Virus record (IMG/VR): IMGVR_UViG_3300030380_000138
Location: 1 to 24,203 of that record
Reading direction: 5' to 3' (one strand)
Origin: a virus
Length of the DNA stretch: 24,203 bases
The position numbers and the translations under genes were made by a program. Positions 22,051-24,203 of the stretch are shown here, one piece after another. Below the pieces are notes generated by a model. That model was not told the origin of the DNA. It did not search any database and saw only the letters and a list, made by a program, of their open reading frames with translations. The stretch's first letter is position 1, and every line of letters starts with the position of its first letter.

Positions 22051-22237
22051 TTTGTTTCTCCAAGTTGGTTATTTTATTAACTAAATCTAATATTTTTTTT
22101 CGCTGTCTTTCAATAATAGAATTATCTAATGGTTGATTACTACTTTCAGCAGCACTAATCAAATGCTGTAAGGTGTCTTTTTCATTTTGCAAACATATTT
22201 GCAAATATTGTGTTTTACTAAATGGATGTTTTTTCAC
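22043..22237 (-). CDS. Small coiled-coil hypothetical protein (GTG start)
   Basis: The 64-residue product (KKHPFSKTQYLQICLQNEKD at its start, KKILDLVNKITNLEKQND at its end) is polar and helical, with Leu/Ile spaced like a short coiled coil; no family is recognised. The start codon is GTG at 22237, overlapping the helicase stop (GTGA), with ggag and an 8-base spacer upstream. It lies between the helicase and the possible HTH gene in the leftward operon. Confidence 0.6.
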   Translation of the reverse strand: MKKHPFSKTQYLQICLQNEKDTLQHLISAAESSNQPLDNSIIERQRKKILDLVNKITNLEKQND

Positions 22238-23904
22238 AATATTATCTCCTTGTTTTGTTTTGTTTTGATCCCTATAACATTCTCATACTTGCCCTGCTTT
22301 TGTAAGACAATTTCTGATATGTTTTCAAAGGCACCGCTATTAATTAATTCAGCAGCCATCCATGGTTGCTCAGGAGCACCCCACTTATCTGCTATCTTCT
22401 TCCATCTACGAACAGCCATGTGGTGTGCTTTAGGATGTCCGAACATTAACGGCATCTTCTTTGGAAAGAACTCATCCTTAACTGTAAAGATCACTTGACA
22501 ATACTCACTGCCATTCATGGACTTAGTTACAGTTGCATAGATGTCAGTAACAGGTTTGTATCTTGGCTTGGCTTTCTTTCTCTCATCAGATAAAACAGCT
22601 TGCCTTTCTGCTTTAGTTCTTCTAGCAACTTCTTTTTCTTTTTTGGTTTGTAGTTCTTGAAACTTTTTAGATCCCTCAAACTCTTGTCCACACTCTACAC
22701 ATTTTCTAGCAGAGGGTAAATTGATCGCATTACAACTAGCACATATCTTAGGATGGTATCTTCCCGGTGCCGTACGATCTGGTTGCACCTCATCAAGACA
22801 GCCATGTCTAGCTACATTCTCTCCATAGTCTAGTAACAAACAGTTTTCTTTATCATCATGCAGTCTCATACCTCTGCCACACATTTGCACAAACAAGCCA
22901 ACGCTTTGTGTTGGTCTAAGCAAAGCCACGCAGTCTGCTCTTGGAGCATCCCAACCCTCGGTCAAGACACCAACATTACATATTGCATGCACTAAGCCGT
23001 TGTTAAATTTTTCTAGTATGTCTTCTCGTTTTTCTTTTGGTGTCTCACCTGTTACACACTCAGCTACAATTCCATAGTTCTGTAAACACTGAGTCATCTT
23101 CTCTGCGTGTAGCACTGATACACAAAAGAATACTGTAGCTGTTCTGCCTTTGGTGTAGGCGTTGTCAATCCAGTCGTTGATAACTTGTAAGATCGTATCA
23201 TCTACCATAGCTACTTTTTCTAGTTCACTCTCCTTGAAATCTCCGTTCTTAAACTTTAGTGCTACAGCTCCTGCATCAATAACAGCGTTGTCATTTACAG
23301 CATAAGCAGATAGCCTGGATAAGAAACCATTACGGATCAGTTCAGGTATTGATACCGAATAAGCCAAGCCTTTAAAAAAATGATCTTTACGATTGCCATA
23401 GATATAACCTTGACCCATACGATAAGGCGTTGCAGTGCAACCCATAACACGCATAGGCTTTCTGTCAGACAAGGTGGTTATAATTTTTTTGTATCTAGTG
23501 TGTGAACTTGGTGGCACGTTATGTGCCTCATCTATAATCATGTAATCAAAACTACCTACAGCCTCTAATCTTTTGGGCGATGCCAAAGTATCACGACTGG
23601 CTATAAGTATTTGTGAGTCTATCTCAAAGCGTTTCATACCTGCCGCTAACACACCAACAGGTGCTTTAGGCCATACTGTTTTTAATTTTGTTTCTGCTTG
23701 CTCTACCAATTCTTTTCTATGTGCCAGGACAAGAAACCTAGCAGTAGGATCTTTAGCAAATATTTCTTTAATAAAGTGTGAAAAGATAATAGTCTTACCT
23801 GCTGCCGTAGGTAATGCAATCAAGGCATGATCCTCTGCTGGTCTAGTGTTAAACCACTTGTGCAGAGAATCTATTGCATCTCTTTGGTAGTAGCGTAGTT
23901 TCAA
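22234..23904 (-). CDS. SF2 DNA helicase, RadD-like, with zinc ribbon (TTG start)
   Basis: The 556-residue protein has all superfamily 2 helicase motifs: PTAAGKT (32-38, ATP-binding), DEAH (125-128), TATP (157-160), a GVLTEGWDAP block and QMCGRGMR (340-347, Arg fingers). After the helicase core comes a four-Cys zinc ribbon (Cys388, 391, 402, 405), then a basic linker and a C-terminal domain. Size, DEAH box and zinc ribbon after the helicase core match bacterial RadD (YejH), which aids recombination intermediates. It likely drives phage replication or recombination with the downstream RecB-type nuclease. The start is TTG, overlapping the preceding stop as TTGA; no nearby ATG fits the family N-terminus (KLRYYQRDAI). 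Confidence 0.9.
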   Translation of the reverse strand: MKLRYYQRDAIDSLHKWFNTRPAEDHALIALPTAAGKTIIFSHFIKEIFAKDPTARFLVLAHRKELVEQAETKLKTVWPKAPVGVLAAGMKRFEIDSQILIASRDTLASPKRLEAVGSFDYMIIDEAHNVPPSSHTRYKKIITTLSDRKPMRVMGCTATPYRMGQGYIYGNRKDHFFKGLAYSVSIPELIRNGFLSRLSAYAVNDNAVIDAGAVALKFKNGDFKESELEKVAMVDDTILQVINDWIDNAYTKGRTATVFFCVSVLHAEKMTQCLQNYGIVAECVTGETPKEKREDILEKFNNGLVHAICNVGVLTEGWDAPRADCVALLRPTQSVGLFVQMCGRGMRLHDDKENCLLLDYGENVARHGCLDEVQPDRTAPGRYHPKICASCNAINLPSARKCVECGQEFEGSKKFQELQTKKEKEVARRTKAERQAVLSDERKKAKPRYKPVTDIYATVTKSMNGSEYCQVIFTVKDEFFPKKMPLMFGHPKAHHMAVRRWKKIADKWGAPEQPWMAAELINSGAFENISEIVLQKQGKYENVIGIKTKQNKEIIL

Positions 23905-24095
23905 TTTAATCCAAGTATTCTATAAATTTTGCTATGTTGATCCGTTCTCGTATCTACATTTAACAATAACATTTTAGCTTCCTTTACTTTGTCGTTTAAA
24001 TCAGTAGGCAAACTGTCAAAGTTTTGATCTAAAGAGTTTATTAAAGATGTCATTGATTTTATCAAGGCGTTAGCCTCTCTCTTATTTATATTCAT
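23901..24095 (-). CDS. Small hypothetical protein, first complete gene of the leftward operon
   Basis: The 64-residue protein (MNINKREANALIKSMTSLIN at the start, HSKIYRILGLN at the end) is helical and polar, with no recognised family. ATG 24095 follows a good ribosome site (ggagaaa, 5 bases before the ATG). Its TGA overlaps the helicase TTG. It is preceded by a leader with two stem-loops. Confidence 0.65.
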   Translation of the reverse strand: MNINKREANALIKSMTSLINSLDQNFDSLPTDLNDKVKEAKMLLLNVDTRTDQHSKIYRILGLN

Positions 24096-24116
24096 AATTT
24101 CTCCAAAAATTAGTTT

Positions 24117-24132
24117 AGGGTTATACTACCCT
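24117..24132 (-). promoter_or_regulatory. Second, weaker stem-loop before the first leftward gene
   Basis: AGGGT at 24117-24121 pairs with ACCCT at 24128-24132 around a 6-base loop. On the leftward transcript it follows the strong stem-loop and precedes aaactaattttt, then the ribosome site of the gene starting at 24095. Five pairs alone are weak; its placement makes it worth noting. Confidence 0.35.
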
Positions 24133-24138
24133 TAGGTG

Positions 24139-24174
24139 CGAGGAGTAGTCTTCGTGTATAAGACTACTCACTCG
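24139..24174 (-). promoter_or_regulatory. Strong stem-loop in the leader of the leftward operon
   Basis: Bases 24143-24152 (gagtagtctt) and 24160-24169 (aagactactc) form a perfect 10-bp stem around a 7-base loop; cgag at 24139-24142 and ctcg at 24171-24174 extend it by 4 bp past one bulged base. No run of U follows on either strand, so it is not a typical intrinsic terminator. It could be an RNA processing or stabilising element, a regulator site, or a repeat-type operator. Confidence 0.6.
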
Positions 24175-24203
24175 AATTATTTATTTACTCTCTCCTGTAA
24201 ATA

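Larger units (their letters stand above)
24096..24203 (-). other. Non-coding leader and window edge
   Basis: Besides the two stem-loops, this stretch holds only short frames. On the leftward strand all three frames from the window edge close within 9 codons (stops within about 24177-24188), so at most the last few codons of an upstream gene are present. No convincing -35/-10 pair was found. Confidence 0.5.

Noticed and set aside
24139-24174. Intrinsic transcription terminator or tRNA
   Set aside because: No U-run follows the stem on either strand, and no cloverleaf with acceptor and T arms can be drawn around it.
1-24203. Prophage signature such as integrase, repressor or attachment site
   Set aside because: No recombinase motif, no CI/Cro-like pair with confidence and no tRNA-linked direct repeat were found; only one weak possible HTH protein is present.

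Overview
The window is a compact, AT-rich stretch of a tailed double-stranded DNA phage genome, most probably a marine podovirus-like phage of a Gram-negative host. Evidence for a phage: a repeat-rich tail fibre with an S74 chaperone domain, GH24 endolysin, Rz/Rz1-type spanin pair, a series of virion genes ending in a 1320-residue putative internal virion protein, and a convergent DNA-metabolism operon. Evidence for a Gram-negative host: the spanins, a lipobox and an outer-membrane CsgG-type pore. Marine origin and a low-GC host such as a SAR11/SAR116/OM43-like bacterium are inferences from base composition and protein style. No integrase, repressor, tRNA or CRISPR array is visible.

Layout. 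Bases 1-20577 are transcribed rightward with almost no intergenic space. They hold: tail fibre 3' part (1-1065) and small genes (1067-1897); a Staphylococcal-nuclease-like enzyme (1897-2277); three small membrane, holin-like proteins (2277-3201); a curli-like cassette (3161-7957: CsgF homologue, CsgG homologue, curlin-like repeat protein, FecR-domain protein with a curlin-like tail, and a CHASE2-class III adenylyl cyclase); the rest of the lysis module (7954-9498: small coiled-coil/TM protein, small basic protein, i-spanin, o-spanin, endolysin); then virion genes (9501-20246) with a GNAT-like gene inside them; and a DUF1064-type nuclease (20248-20577). Bases 20574-24095 run leftward: small ORF, RadD-like SF2 helicase, three small ORFs and a RecB/Cas4-type nuclease. 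The two blocks converge on a CTAG whose two strands each supply a stop codon. The right edge (24096-24203) is a leader with two stem-loops.

How the genes fit. The striking part is 3161-7957. CsgG is the outer-membrane pore that exports curli amyloid subunits, CsgF caps that pore, and curlin repeats are the exported substrate. The FecR-domain protein and the CHASE2 cyclase look like a periplasmic sensor and a cAMP-producing output. All five are consecutive and mostly overlapping, and they sit between holin-like genes and the spanin/endolysin genes. The phage therefore seems to carry an export-and-signalling cassette, apparently taken from a bacterial curli-type locus and expressed late with lysis genes. 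Possible roles are coating or aggregating the infected cell, excluding other phages, an alternative outer-membrane breach, or resetting host metabolism through cAMP. CsgE and a separate CsgB are not seen. The signal peptides or lipoboxes of CsgG, the curlin and FecR are each encoded out of frame inside the preceding gene, a compression also seen at the spanin pair.
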